Below are positions 1-17,099 of a stretch of DNA of 59,605 nucleotides, piece after piece; position 1 is the stretch's first letter; the number at the start of each line of letters is the position of its first letter. A program made the position numbers and the translations under genes. Under the pieces are notes generated by a model. The model searched no databases. It was not told where the DNA came from and saw only the letters and a program-made list of their open reading frames with translations. Source of the DNA: Actinomycetes bacterium (GTDB taxonomy: Bacteria > Actinomycetota > Actinomycetes > S36-B12 > GCA-2699445); assembly GCA_022599915.1 (NCBI GenBank), contig JAHZLH010000033.1, positions 1 to 59,605 on the forward strand, written 5' to 3'.

Positions 1-1306
<1,306 letters not shown>

Positions 1307-1398
1307 TGGGGTCCTCCTTGACCTCGTTACGTGTGCTGGCGGCGATCGTTACTGATCCGATCGCTGCCGTGCTCGTTGGGGGTGAGCATTCCCTGTTG

Positions 1399-1426
1399 TT
1401 TCTATTCCCACTGATAGCGGGATCAA
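1399..1426 (-). promoter_or_regulatory. Possible tuf promoter
   Basis: The 205 bp gap between fusA and tuf is AT-richer than its surroundings. On the minus strand it holds TTGATC (1421-1426) and TAGAAA (1399-1404) separated by 16 bp, a plausible sigma-70-type pair about 95 bp upstream of the tuf start. A separate tuf promoter inside the str operon would be reasonable, but this is pattern reading only. Confidence 0.3.
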
Positions 1427-1511
1427 TCCGCTTCCAGCTATTTTGTTGTCGATTCAGTTGTGATGTTTGGTTGTAGTTACTCCGGTAGCCGCAGCCACTG
1501 GAGAGTTTGGG

Positions 1512-3602
1512 TTATTCCCCCCGAGCTTTCGCAATAATTTCTTCCGCCACGCTGTTCGGGACCTGGGCGTAGGAGTCGAACTGCATCGAGTACGACGCTC
1601 GGCCCTGAGTCCGGCTGCGCAGATCTCCCACATAGCCGAACATTTCCGAGAGCGGCACCGTGGCCGTGACCACGCGGGCTCCCGAACGCTCATCCATGGC
1701 CTGGACCTGACCGCGACGGGAGTTGATGTCGCCAATCACATCACCCATGAAGTCTTCCGGGGTGATGACCTCAACCGCCATCATTGGCTCCAGTAATGCT
1801 GGCCCCGCTCGACGGGCGGCTTCCTTGAAGGCCATCGATCCGGCGATCTTGAAGGCCAACTCGCTGGAGTCAACGTCATGGTAGGCACCGTCTTGCAGTA
1901 CTACCTTGACGTCCACCATCGGGTAACCGGCTAGCACGCCGAACTCCATTGCGTCCTGGCAACCGGCATCCACGCTGGGGATGTACTCCCGCGGGATACG
2001 ACCACCGGTGACCTTGTTCTCGAACTCGTAGCCACCGTCGCCTTCACCGCCAGTGGGCTCAACGTCGATGATGACGCGACCGAACTGTCCGGAACCACCG
2101 GTTTGCTTCTTGTGGGTGTACTCCACCTTCTTCACCGGCTTGGTGATGGTTTCGCGGTAGGCCACCTGTGGCTTACCTACGTTGGCCTCGACCTTGAACT
2201 CCCGGCGCATACGGTCTACCAACACCTCAAGGTGCAGCTCGCCCATACCGGAGATGATCGTCTGACCGGTTTCCTCATCCGAACGGACCTGGAAGGTGGG
2301 GTCCTCCTCTGCCAGCCGCTGGATGGCGGTGGCCAACTTGTCCTGGTCACTCTTGGTCTTCGGCTCAATCGCCACCGAAATCACTGGCGCTGGGAAGGTC
2401 ATGGACTCCAGCACTACCGGGTCACCTTGATCACACAGCGTCTCGCCCGTGGTGGACTGCTTCAGCCCCATTACTGCAACGATCTCACCGGCACCGACCG
2501 AGTCGATTTCCTCACGCTTGTTGGCGTGCATCCGGTAAATCTTGCCGATGCGCTCCTTCTTCTCACGCACAGAGTTGAGCACGTTGCCACCAGCGGTCAA
2601 AGTTCCGGAGTAGACCCGCAAGTAGGTCAACTTGCCCAGGTGCGGATCACTCATGATCTTGAAGGCCAGCGCTGACATCGGGGCGTCACTGTTGGGCTCC
2701 CGGAGAATGACAGTCTCCTCATCGCCGACCTTGTGTCCCTCAACCGCCTCAACATCGAGCGGGGAGGGCAGGTAGTCGACAACAGCGTCCAGTAGCGGCT
2801 GCACACCCTTGTTCTTGAAGGCGGTACCACACAAGACCGGGGTCAACGAGTCCGCCAAGGTAGCGCGACGGATGGCGGCTTTTAGTTCCTCGACATTGGG
2901 CTCTTCGCCCTCGAGGTACTTCTCCATCATCTCGTCGTCGTTCTCGGCGATAGTCTCCAGCAACCGATCACGCCATTCCCGGGCAGCTTCGGTGTGGGTA
3001 TCAGGAATCTCCTGCTCCTCGTAGCTCTCGCCCAGCTTGGTGTCTTCCGGCCATACCAATGCTTTCATCGACACCAAATCGACGACGCCCTGGAACGAAG
3101 CCTCAGCGCCGATCGGCAACTGCAGCACCAGCGGCGTGGCGTTGAGCCGAGAGATGATCATGTCCACACAGCGGTGGAACTCCGCACCAGTACGGTCAAG
3201 TTTGTTGATGAAGCAAATCCGCGGGACCCGGTAGCGATCAGCCTGTCGCCACACAGTTTCCGACTGTGGCTCGACACCGGCAACGCCGTCGAAAACTGCT
3301 ACCGCACCGTCGAGCACCCGCAGGGAACGCTCAACCTCAACAGTGAAGTCGACGTGGCCCGGCGTATCGATGATGTTGATCTGGTGATCGCGCCAGTGAC
3401 AGGTGGTCGCAGCAGAGGTGATCGTGATGCCACGCTCCTGCTCCTGCTCCATCCAGTCCATGGTGGCGGCACCCTCATGAACTTCACCGATCTTGTAGTT
3501 GATGCCGGTGTAGAACAGGATGCGCTCGGTCGTCGTGGTTTTGCCCGCGTCGATATGCGCCATGATGCCGATATTGCGGACATCGCCCAGTTCTGTCGCC
3601 AC
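1512..3602 (-). CDS. fusA: Elongation factor G
   Basis: EF-G is the GTPase that drives ribosomal translocation and, with ribosome recycling factor, subunit splitting. The protein is 696 residues, the usual family length. It shows the P-loop AHIDAGKT (15-22), the switch region with [11 protein letters not shown] (about 55-65), DTPGHVDF (79-86) and NKLD (133-136), then the beta-barrel, the domain IV segment containing GSGQFGRV, and a C-terminal domain ending in AKARGE. Start is GTG at 3602 with a GGAG site about 7 nt upstream. It follows rpsG by 24 bp and precedes tuf, the classical str order. Nothing is missing. Confidence 0.98.
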   Translation of the reverse strand: MATELGDVRNIGIMAHIDAGKTTTTERILFYTGINYKIGEVHEGAATMDWMEQEQERGITITSAATTCHWRDHQINIIDTPGHVDFTVEVERSLRVLDGAVAVFDGVAGVEPQSETVWRQADRYRVPRICFINKLDRTGAEFHRCVDMIISRLNATPLVLQLPIGAEASFQGVVDLVSMKALVWPEDTKLGESYEEQEIPDTHTEAAREWRDRLLETIAENDDEMMEKYLEGEEPNVEELKAAIRRATLADSLTPVLCGTAFKNKGVQPLLDAVVDYLPSPLDVEAVEGHKVGDEETVILREPNSDAPMSALAFKIMSDPHLGKLTYLRVYSGTLTAGGNVLNSVREKKERIGKIYRMHANKREEIDSVGAGEIVAVMGLKQSTTGETLCDQGDPVVLESMTFPAPVISVAIEPKTKSDQDKLATAIQRLAEEDPTFQVRSDEETGQTIISGMGELHLEVLVDRMRREFKVEANVGKPQVAYRETITKPVKKVEYTHKKQTGGSGQFGRVIIDVEPTGGEGDGGYEFENKVTGGRIPREYIPSVDAGCQDAMEFGVLAGYPMVDVKVVLQDGAYHDVDSSELAFKIAGSMAFKEAARRAGPALLEPMMAVEVITPEDFMGDVIGDINSRRGQVQAMDERSGARVVTATVPLSEMFGYVGDLRSRTQGRASYSMQFDSYAQVPNSVAEEIIAKARGE

Positions 3603-3626
3603 TTCAGTCTCCGTCGTTCTCGTGGG

Positions 3627-4097
3627 TTACCAGCGGTAGTGGGCAAAGGCCTTGTTAGCCTCCGCCATCTTGTGAATGTCTTCGCGCTTCTTCACAGCGG
3701 CACCGAGGCCGTTGGACGCGTCCAAGATTTCATTCATCAGTCGCTCGGTCATGGTGCGCTCGCGGCGCTCCCGGGCGTAGGTCACCAGCCAGCGCAGGGC
3801 CAGCGTGGTGGAACGCCCTCGGCGAACTTCAATCGGCACCTGGTAGGTGGCGCCGCCGACCCGGCGGGAACGTACCTCAAGGGTGGGGCTGACGTTGTCG
3901 ATGGCACGACGAAGCGTCACCACCGGATCAGCTTCGGTCTTGACGGCGGCACCTTCTAAGGCGCCGTAGACGATGCTCTGCGCAGTCGAGCGCTTGCCAT
4001 CCTGCAGGATCTTGTTGACCAACTGGGTCACCAACTCAGATTCGTAGACCGGATCAGCGATAACGGGTCGCTTATCGGCGGGACCTTTGCGCGGCAT
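3627..4097 (-). CDS. rpsG: 30S ribosomal protein S7
   Basis: S7 nucleates assembly of the 3' major (head) domain of 16S rRNA and lies near the E site. The 156-residue protein starts [10 protein letters not shown], contains the conserved [27 protein letters not shown] and RWLVTYAR segments and ends in AHYRW, matching full-length bacterial S7. Its ATG overlaps the rpsL stop by one base (TGATG), implying translational coupling. In other bacteria S7 is the autoregulator of the str operon. Confidence 0.98.
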   Translation of the reverse strand: MPRKGPADKRPVIADPVYESELVTQLVNKILQDGKRSTAQSIVYGALEGAAVKTEADPVVTLRRAIDNVSPTLEVRSRRVGGATYQVPIEVRRGRSTTLALRWLVTYARERRERTMTERLMNEILDASNGLGAAVKKREDIHKMAEANKAFAHYRW

Positions 4098-4471
4098 CAG
4101 CCCTTCTCCTTCTTCGCTCCGTAGCGGCTACGTGCCTGCTTGCGATCCTTCACACCCTGGGTGTCGAGCGAACCGCGCACGATCTTGTAACGCACACCCG
4201 GCAGATCCTTCACACGGCCACCGCGCACCAGCACGATTGAGTGCTCCTGCAGGTTGTGGCCGACGCCGGGAATGTAGGCAGTCACCTCGATGCCGCTGGA
4301 CAGCCGCACGCGGGCGACCTTCCGCAGCGCCGAGTTCGGCTTCTTGGGGGCAGTGGTGTAGACGCGAGTGCAGACGCCACGGCGCTGGGGACTTCCCTTA
4401 AGCGCAGGGGTCTTGTTCTTCGCGATCTTGTCCTGCCGGCCCTTGCGGACCAGTTGCTGGATGGTGGGCAC
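4097..4471 (-). CDS. rpsL: 30S ribosomal protein S12
   Basis: S12 sits at the decoding centre and controls accuracy. The 124-residue protein starts [11 protein letters not shown] after the initiator, has the KPNSALRK loop and the [12 protein letters not shown] loop, the two sites where streptomycin-resistance changes occur in other species; both read as wild type. Start is GTG at 4471 with a TGGAGAG site just upstream. An in-frame ATG at 4507 would add 12 unrelated residues and lies inside a hairpin, so it is rejected. First gene of the str operon. Confidence 0.97.
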   Translation of the reverse strand: MPTIQQLVRKGRQDKIAKNKTPALKGSPQRRGVCTRVYTTAPKKPNSALRKVARVRLSSGIEVTAYIPGVGHNLQEHSIVLVRGGRVKDLPGVRYKIVRGSLDTQGVKDRKQARSRYGAKKEKG

Positions 4472-4504
4472 GTGCTCTCCAGTCCGTTGCTCGCTGGTGT
4501 CATC

Positions 4505-4528
4505 CAAATCGGACGGGTGTCCGATTTG
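4505..4528 (-). promoter_or_regulatory. Perfect 10-bp leader hairpin upstream of rpsL
   Basis: CAAATCGGAC (4505-4514) and GTCCGATTTG (4519-4528) are exact inverted repeats around a 4-nt loop. The element ends about 33 nt upstream of the rpsL GTG and so would lie in the str operon 5' leader. It could be a ribosomal-protein leader structure, an attenuator or an operator. No T-tract follows, so simple termination is unlikely. Confidence 0.5.
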
Positions 4529-4806
4529 TCCCTTCCACGCGGTCGGGTGTGTCGCGCAGCCAGTTAGCAGCGAAACTCAGTCCGAGTCACGGGTTGGTCT
4601 GGGCCCGGATGGTTGATTCCCCTCCCAAGCGAGGGAGGCGATCCATGACCGGGGCCCATGCAGTACCCAGCGGTTACCGGGCACGGTTCACCAGAATACT
4701 CATACGGCAGGCCAGCGGTCAAAGGCAGTACCGCCGAAAATCCCCCAAGTGACCTACTCCACTTTTACCGGGGCCATGCAAGCGGGCGCAGCCAGCCTGT
4801 GATGTA
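4529..4806. other. Non-coding stretch between rpsL leader and quinone oxidoreductase
   Basis: Together with the rpsL leader this is about 335 bp without a gene. It should contain the str operon promoter and the 3' flank of the oxidoreductase gene, but I find no convincing -35/-10 pair. The one clear structure is an inverted repeat CCTCCC/GGGAGG at 4621-4638 with a 6-nt loop. Short frames here show no conserved protein features. Confidence 0.5.
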
Positions 4807-5841
4807 TCAACTGGCTGGGCCGCTGGGCACTAGATCCGGCACCCCGGCGGCGACATTTCGCTCAGGTAGCAGCAGGAACTTGCCAAAGTGAGTACTTGCC
4901 GCCAGCTCCTCATGAGCAACAGCCGCATCCGCAAGCGGTAGCGCACGCTCCACCACCGGCTCGATCTTTCCGGCGGCCATCAGCGGCCAGACCTCCGCAA
5001 CCACCTGCTGGCAAATATCGGCTTTCTCCGCAGTGGGCCGAGCGCGTAAAGATGTGCCCATGACAGTGGCCCGTCTGCTCAGCAGTCGACCCAAATCTAG
5101 TTCGGCATTAGTACCGCCCTGCAACCCAATAACCACCAATCGACCGCTGATCGCGAGCGAATGCAGATTCCGATCGAGGTACTTCGCGCCCACGACATCT
5201 AGGATCACGTCGGCGCCATGTCCATCCGTGATCTCCTTGACTCGGGAGACAAAGTCCTCCTCCCGATAGTCAATAGCTGCATCCGCTCCCAGCGTGAGAC
5301 AACCAGCGACCTTGCCCGGTGACCCAGCCGTGGCGATGACCTTGGCGCCAATGGCCTTGGCCCATTGGATGGCGAAAGTGCCGATGCCGCTGCCGCCACC
5401 GTGAATCAGGAGCCACTCACCTGCCTGGAGTCCGGCTTTCATGGCGAGATTGGAGTAGACGGTGCAGGCGACTTCCGGCAACGCACCGGCGTCGACAAGC
5501 CCTACCCCCTCTGGCAGCGGCATTACCTGACCCGCCGGCACGGCGACTTGCTGGGCATACCCGCCGCCAGCCAGCAGTGCACAAACCTGCACCCCGGCGG
5601 GCAGACCGAGATCGGCCGCAGCGCCCGTTGATGCGATAGTCCCGCTGCACTCCAATCCCAAGATCTCACTCGCACCCGGCGGCGGTGGATAGAACCCTTG
5701 TCGCTGCAGTAAATCAGCGCGATTAACCCCAGCGGCAGTCACATTGATCACTACCTCACCCGGCCCCGGCACTGGTTCGGGAACCTCCGCCAGTTTCATG
5801 GTTTCCGGTCCGCCAGGTTCCGCTACTACTACCGCATGCAT
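4807..5841 (-). CDS. NADPH:quinone oxidoreductase-like protein (PIG3/QOR subfamily, MDR superfamily)
   Basis: Predicted cytosolic NAD(P)H-dependent quinone or enone reductase, 344 residues. The N-terminal GroES-like domain carries GVNRADLLQRQGFYPPPPGAS, typical of the PIG3-type quinone oxidoreductases, and lacks the catalytic-zinc cysteines of alcohol dehydrogenases. The Rossmann domain follows, with HGGGSGIGTFAIQWAKAIG (about 150-168) for nucleotide binding, then GADAAIDYREEDF and DVILDVVG. Start ATG at 5841. Monocistronic; its start faces the divergent channel gene. The physiological substrate cannot be read from sequence. Confidence 0.85.
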   Translation of the reverse strand: MHAVVVAEPGGPETMKLAEVPEPVPGPGEVVINVTAAGVNRADLLQRQGFYPPPPGASEILGLECSGTIASTGAAADLGLPAGVQVCALLAGGGYAQQVAVPAGQVMPLPEGVGLVDAGALPEVACTVYSNLAMKAGLQAGEWLLIHGGGSGIGTFAIQWAKAIGAKVIATAGSPGKVAGCLTLGADAAIDYREEDFVSRVKEITDGHGADVILDVVGAKYLDRNLHSLAISGRLVVIGLQGGTNAELDLGRLLSRRATVMGTSLRARPTAEKADICQQVVAEVWPLMAAGKIEPVVERALPLADAAVAHEELAASTHFGKFLLLPERNVAAGVPDLVPSGPAS

Positions 5842-5943
5842 ACCTCAACTCTAGCCGCCCCAGCTCTGCGCACTACTTCGCCACGACGCCCGATGCTCCC
5901 GATTTACCCAGGATCAACGGCCAGACCGGGCAGACTGAACCAC

Positions 5944-6531
5944 ATGCCAGAGAGCCCCGAAAACCTTGTCGAGACGACACCAGCAACGGCCTCCAGCTCA
6001 ACCAACAGCTGGCTCAGCACCTTGACAAAGCGCTGGCTCGCTGGCGCTACGGGAATCGCGATCTTGTTCGGCCTGTTTGCGCTGGCACAACCCATCAATG
6101 TGTCGGGTAGCCCACTCCTGCTGTCGATAATGTGCTTCTTCCTGTTCACCTCGTACTGGGCGATATTCACAGTGGCACTCGTTCGACTGTCACGGTCATC
6201 ACATCCGGTGGTCGACGGCGTGATCTTGCTCATGCTGCTCTTCGCCCTCCTCCTGCTGGGCTACGCCTACCTCTACTACTCGTTGTCCTTCTACGACGCT
6301 GAGGCATTCACCACCTCCATCGCTAGCAAGATTTCCGCGGTGTACTTTTCGGTCACGACGTTGAGCACTGTCGGCTTTGGTGAGATTTCACCCGGAAATG
6401 ACACCGCCCGCCTCGTGGTGATGTCACAAATGATCCTTGATCTGACCTTGCTGGGCCTTGGCGTGAAGTTACTGTCCCAAGCCAGCAGGAATCGAGCCCA
6501 AGAGTTGGCCCATGCAAGCGATTCCAACTAG
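5944..6531 (+). CDS. Small one-pore potassium-channel-like membrane protein
   Basis: A 195-residue integral membrane protein. Four hydrophobic segments are visible: near residues 26-44, 51-75, 83-107 and one after the pore. Before the last is a pore loop with TTLSTVGFGEISPGND, closely matching the K+ filter signature T-V-G-F/Y-G. The tail after the last segment is only about 20 residues, so there is no RCK/TrkA-N or cyclic-nucleotide domain. ATG 5944 (MPESPENL) is preferred. A longer frame from 5836 would overlap the start of the divergent oxidoreductase gene. The protein belongs to the Ion_trans_2-type proteins; gating and selectivity are inferred. Confidence 0.8.
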   Translation: MPESPENLVETTPATASSSTNSWLSTLTKRWLAGATGIAILFGLFALAQPINVSGSPLLLSIMCFFLFTSYWAIFTVALVRLSRSSHPVVDGVILLMLLFALLLLGYAYLYYSLSFYDAEAFTTSIASKISAVYFSVTTLSTVGFGEISPGNDTARLVVMSQMILDLTLLGLGVKLLSQASRNRAQELAHASDSN

Positions 6532-6633
6532 CTAGCTCCGCAGTCCTAGCCGGTCAGCACTGGCTCCCTCACTACTGCTTCGTATGGGTCGCGCTTCGCC
6601 ACAACCCGGCATTGGCGCATTGGGCCGAAAAGC

Positions 6634-6671
6634 GTTGACCCCGATACCCAGCAAGGGTGATCGGGGTCAAC
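6634..6671 (-). terminator. Rho-independent terminator after rpoC
   Basis: A 12-bp perfect stem, GTTGACCCCGAT with ATCGGGGTCAAC, is extended inward by ACCC/GGGT around a short loop. It lies 20 nt beyond the rpoC stop. On the minus strand the stem is followed within 3 nt by TTTT, giving terminator geometry. It could also stop convergent transcription from the channel gene, although that side lacks a T-run. Confidence 0.8.
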
Positions 6672-6690
6672 ATGAAGCTGCTGGTGCAGA

Positions 6691-10581
<3,891 letters not shown>

Positions 10582-10624
10582 TTTGTACTCCCTCTCGTCC
10601 GGCGGTCGTTATATAGCTGTGGGT

Positions 10625-10649
10625 GCGGCGGGGCTCATAGCCCCGCCGC
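10625..10649 (-). promoter_or_regulatory. Perfect 11-bp GC hairpin between rpoB and rpoC
   Basis: GCGGCGGGGCT and AGCCCCGCCGC are perfect inverted repeats around a 3-nt loop, beginning 4 nt after the rpoB stop codon. No T-tract follows on the minus strand, so it is more likely a pause, mRNA-stability or processing structure than a terminator, since rpoC has no evident promoter of its own. Confidence 0.6.
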
Positions 10650-10653
10650 CTAG

Positions 10654-14115
<3,462 letters not shown>

Positions 14116-14447
14116 GAAGGGTCCTTCCCAAGTTCGCGCGACACCGACCCGTCCCTACCCGCACCATTCATCTCGGACGACGCTACCGAGATGCTCCGGA
14201 ACCGGGAGTGCCTGCGCGGCTGTGGGCACACCGGTGGCCGGGGGTTCATCTGATATGGGACGCAACCACTAACACTACGGGCATTTTTGGCGCATGTCTA
14301 GAGAGGACCGAAAATTTTCGATCCCTGGTCCACCGCCGCACGGTGGAGGTGACTCGATGATGGTCGGACAGGAAATCGGAGTCAAGCGATACACCCCAAT
14401 CGGCCGCAGTTTCTTGCGGTACCGCCCGAAACACCGCCCAGAAAAGC
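14116..14447. promoter_or_regulatory. rpoBC upstream region with palindromes
   Basis: Non-coding stretch between the rplL terminator and rpoB, expected to hold the rpoBC promoter. Visible structures are a perfect 12-bp palindrome CGAAAATTTTCG at 14309-14320 and, 9 bp further, an inverted repeat CCACCG/CGGTGG at 14330-14346. I could not choose a convincing promoter pair. The frames here look like shadows, without conserved protein features. Confidence 0.4.
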
Positions 14448-14483
14448 CGATGGGGCAGCCCGGATAACCGGACTACCCCATCG
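14448..14483 (-). terminator. Rho-independent terminator after rplL
   Basis: CGATGGGG (14448-14455) pairs with CCCCATCG (14476-14483), extended inward by an imperfect AGCCCGG/CCGGACT stem around ATAA. On the minus strand the hairpin is followed by GGCTTTTC. It lies 28 bp after the rplL stop and separates rplJ-rplL from rpoB. Confidence 0.75.
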
Positions 14484-14510
14484 CGAACCGGCCAGTAGCG
14501 GCCGGCTAGG

Positions 14511-14903
14511 TCACTTCACCGAAACGGTGGCACCAGCGCCTTCCAGCGCTTCCTTGGCCTTGTCGGCTGCTTCCTTGTCGACACCCTCGAGGACCGCCTT
14601 GGGCGCACCCTCAACCAGATCCTTGGCTTCCTTCAGACCCAGGTCAGTCAGTCCGCGGACCTCCTTGATGACCTGAATTTTCTTGTCGCCGGCCGATTCC
14701 AGGACAACGTCAAACTCGTCCTGCTCGGCAGCGGCGCCATCGGCGTCGCCTCCGGCTGCCGGAACACCGGCAGCTGCAACCGCGACCGGTGCGGCGGCGG
14801 TCACCTCAAACGTTTCCTCGAACTGCTTGACGAACTCGCTGAGTTCGACCAGCGTCATCTCTTTGAATGCATCCAGCAATTCATCAGTGCTGAGCTTCGC
14901 CAT
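14511..14903 (-). CDS. rplL: 50S ribosomal protein L7/L12
   Basis: Stalk protein, multimeric on L10, that recruits translational GTPases. The 130-residue protein starts [30 protein letters not shown] (N-terminal dimerisation and L10-binding domain), has an Ala-rich hinge (about 38-58), then the C-terminal domain with [37 protein letters not shown]. Start ATG 14903 has AAAGGAA upstream. It follows rplJ by 83 bp, as usual. Confidence 0.98.
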   Translation of the reverse strand: MAKLSTDELLDAFKEMTLVELSEFVKQFEETFEVTAAAPVAVAAAGVPAAGGDADGAAAEQDEFDVVLESAGDKKIQVIKEVRGLTDLGLKEAKDLVEGAPKAVLEGVDKEAADKAKEALEGAGATVSVK

Positions 14904-14986
14904 GTTGGCGTTCCTTTCTAGTTGCTCCGGCGGGGGGCCGGACTCCGTGACGGACCGTCGTCGCCGACGGCGGATGGGTCAGGGCG

Positions 14987-15649
14987 TCAGCCCTCCTGTG
15001 CCTCCGCGGCCGGAGCCTCGTCGGCAGCGGCTGGCTCGTCACCAGCCGTGGTCTTGGTTTCTTCTTCGGCCGCCACTTCCGGCTCGGCCGCCGCGGCAGC
15101 TGCTGGCTCGCCAGCACCACCGAGGACTGTGGGATCTGCCTCCGCCTTGGCGCGAAGCGCCTCTAGCGAGCGGGCAGTTTGGGCCAGTGGCGCAGCAAAC
15201 AGCGACACGGCCTGGGACATAGAGCCCTTCATGGCGCCAGCCAACTTGGCCAGCAGTACCTCGCGCGACTCCAGGTCGGCCAACTTGTTGATTTCGTCGG
15301 GGGTTAGCGGGCTGCCATCAAGATAGCCACCCTTGACCAATAGCGCCGGATGTTCTTTGCCGAACTCCTTCAGCCCCTTGGACGCCTCGACCGGGTCGCC
15401 AGTGATGAAAGCGATCGCCGACGGGCCAACCAGCATGTCGGCCATACCTTCGACTTCGGCCTCCTTGACCGCAATCTGGGTAAGAGTGTTCTTGACGACG
15501 ATGTACTCGGCGTGGCCGCGCAGCGCACTGCGCAGTTCGCGCAGTTCGGCGACGGATAGACCACGGTATTCGGTGAGCACGGCACCAGAAGCGGAGCGGA
15601 AACGCTCAGTGAGATCGGCAACTGCCTTAGTCTTGTCGGCCCGCGACAT
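14987..15649 (-). CDS. rplJ: 50S ribosomal protein L10
   Basis: L10 anchors the L7/L12 stalk to 23S rRNA. Start ATG 15649 ([19 protein letters not shown]) has a GAAAGGA site upstream; the open frame extends 50 codons further without L10-like sequence. The product is 220 residues, with [21 protein letters not shown] in the N-terminal domain and [17 protein letters not shown] in the middle. The last 45 or so residues form an Ala/Glu-rich acidic tail (from about 175), making it longer than the roughly 170-residue E. coli protein. Such tails occur in actinobacterial L10. Confidence 0.96.
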   Translation of the reverse strand: MSRADKTKAVADLTERFRSASGAVLTEYRGLSVAELRELRSALRGHAEYIVVKNTLTQIAVKEAEVEGMADMLVGPSAIAFITGDPVEASKGLKEFGKEHPALLVKGGYLDGSPLTPDEINKLADLESREVLLAKLAGAMKGSMSQAVSLFAAPLAQTARSLEALRAKAEADPTVLGGAGEPAAAAAAEPEVAAEEETKTTAGDEPAAADEAPAAEAQEG

Positions 15650-15861
15650 AGGGGTCCTTTCGTTCGGACCACTGGTCGGCACAGCTCGACTGTCCGGCAC
15701 TGCCGGAAGCGACCCGGTCTCCCGGGAACACTGTTCCACCTGCGCGGGTCGCCCTAAGGGGCTTTCGGTCGTATGACGGCCAGCGGTCTTCGGCTGCATT
15801 CAGGTTACGCGGTGGTGGCGGCTAGGTCAAAACCGGCCGCCAGCCAACGCTGGGGGTTGAT
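15650..15861 (-). promoter_or_regulatory. rplJ-rplL leader region (possible L10 leader RNA)
   Basis: 212 bp between rplA and rplJ, unusually long inside an r-protein cluster. L10 commonly regulates its operon by binding a structured 5' leader. The stretch is GC-rich with several local inverted segments, such as the CCCGG-containing part near 15710-15730, but I could not fold it by hand into the known L10 leader. The assignment rests mainly on position. Confidence 0.35.
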
Positions 15862-16572
15862 TCAGTTGGCAGGTTCCGCGCTGCTGCGGATGCTGGCGGG
15901 ATCAACCGGTACACCGGGTCCCATCGTGCTCGAGACCACAACCTTCTTCAGGTAGCGGCCCTTGGCACTCGACGGCTTCAACCGCAGCACTTCCTCCAGC
16001 GCAGCGTTAAAGTTGTCAGCAAGTTGCTCGGCAGAGAAGGATTTACGGCCGATTATGAACTGCAAGTTCGAGTGCTTGTCGATCCGGAACTCGATCTTGC
16101 CACCCTTAATCTCCTCAACCGCCTTGGCGACGTCCATGGTGACCGTGCCGGTTTTGGGGTTCGGCATCAAGCCGCGCGGGCCGAGCACCCGACCCAGCCG
16201 GCCGACCTTGCCCATCATGTCCGGGGTGGCGACTGCGGCATCGAATCCGGTCCAGCCCTCCGATACCTTCTCGATCATGTCGTCGCTACCGACAAAGTCG
16301 GCTCCGGCAGCGCGAGCCTCTTCGGCCTTTTCACCAGCTGCGAAGACCAGAACCCGCGCAGTCTTACCGGTGCCGTGCGGCAGGTTGACGGTGCCGCGAA
16401 CCATTTGATCCGCTTTGCGGGGATCCACGCCGAGTCGAGCCGACACCTCGATGGTGGCGTCGAACTTCTCGGGGGCAATGTCCTTGACGAGCCCTACGGC
16501 ATCGGCCGGCTCATACAGCCGACCCGCATCGATTCGCTCGACACCGGCGTTGTGTTTCTTTCCGTGCTTCAT
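15862..16572 (-). CDS. rplA: 50S ribosomal protein L1
   Basis: L1 forms the mobile stalk next to the E site and in many bacteria represses its own operon. ATG 16572 ([29 protein letters not shown]) lies behind GAGGAG. The product is 236 residues, the expected size. Conserved blocks include [41 protein letters not shown] and a C-terminal [18 protein letters not shown]. It is 64 bp downstream of rplK, the usual L11-L1 pair. Confidence 0.98.
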   Translation of the reverse strand: MKHGKKHNAGVERIDAGRLYEPADAVGLVKDIAPEKFDATIEVSARLGVDPRKADQMVRGTVNLPHGTGKTARVLVFAAGEKAEEARAAGADFVGSDDMIEKVSEGWTGFDAAVATPDMMGKVGRLGRVLGPRGLMPNPKTGTVTMDVAKAVEEIKGGKIEFRIDKHSNLQFIIGRKSFSAEQLADNFNAALEEVLRLKPSSAKGRYLKKVVVSSTMGPGVPVDPASIRSSAEPAN

Positions 16573-16636
16573 CTGTGTCTCCTCACAGTCGTGGTCAGCG
16601 GGCCACGGCGGCCCTGCCACTGGGTTGGTGGGCGGT

Positions 16637-17071
16637 TCAGCCCTCGACGGTCACGCCCATCTGGCGGGCGGTCCCTTCGATGATCTTCATGGCGGCGTCA
16701 ATGTCATTGGCGTTTAGGTCCGGCATCTTGGTCTCCGCGATCTGTCGAACCTGATCGCGGGTGATGGAGCCGACCTTGTCGCGGTGCGGTTCACCCGAGC
16801 CCTTCTTGAGCCCGGCAGCCTTCAGTACCAACTTCGCCGCCGGTGGCGTCTTGGTGATGAAGTCGAACGAGCGGTCCTCGTAGACCGTGATCTCCACGGG
16901 AATCACTTCACCGCGCTGATTTTCGGTCGCTGCGTTGTAAGCCTTGCAGAACTCCATAATGTTCACGCCGTGCTGACCCAGCGCGGGGCCAACCGGCGGG
17001 GCCGGGTTTGCCTGCCCGGCTTGAATGTGCAGTTTGATAAGGCCGGCAACCTTTTTATTCTTCGGAGCCAT
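16637..17071 (-). CDS. rplK: 50S ribosomal protein L11
   Basis: L11 binds the GTPase-associated centre of 23S rRNA and is needed for stringent-factor activation and thiostrepton action in other bacteria. ATG 17071 begins [42 protein letters not shown]; the product is 144 residues, full length. The proline-rich [14 protein letters not shown] motif and the C-terminal GTARQMGV are present. It follows nusG by 28 bp. The open frame extends 54 codons upstream into nusG without conserved residues. Confidence 0.98.
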   Translation of the reverse strand: MAPKNKKVAGLIKLHIQAGQANPAPPVGPALGQHGVNIMEFCKAYNAATENQRGEVIPVEITVYEDRSFDFITKTPPAAKLVLKAAGLKKGSGEPHRDKVGSITRDQVRQIAETKMPDLNANDIDAAMKIIEGTARQMGVTVEG

Positions 17072-17099
17072 CTTTCCTACCTTGTTGTCGGACGGGGGG

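Noticed and set aside
2994-3959. 321-codon plus-strand open frame
   Set aside because: It lies antisense to fusA and rpsG, both with clear conserved proteins. The translation has no recognisable domain.
4097-4507. rpsL start at ATG 4507
   Set aside because: It adds 12 residues not found in S12, lies inside the leader hairpin, and the GTG at 4471 has a proper Shine-Dalgarno.
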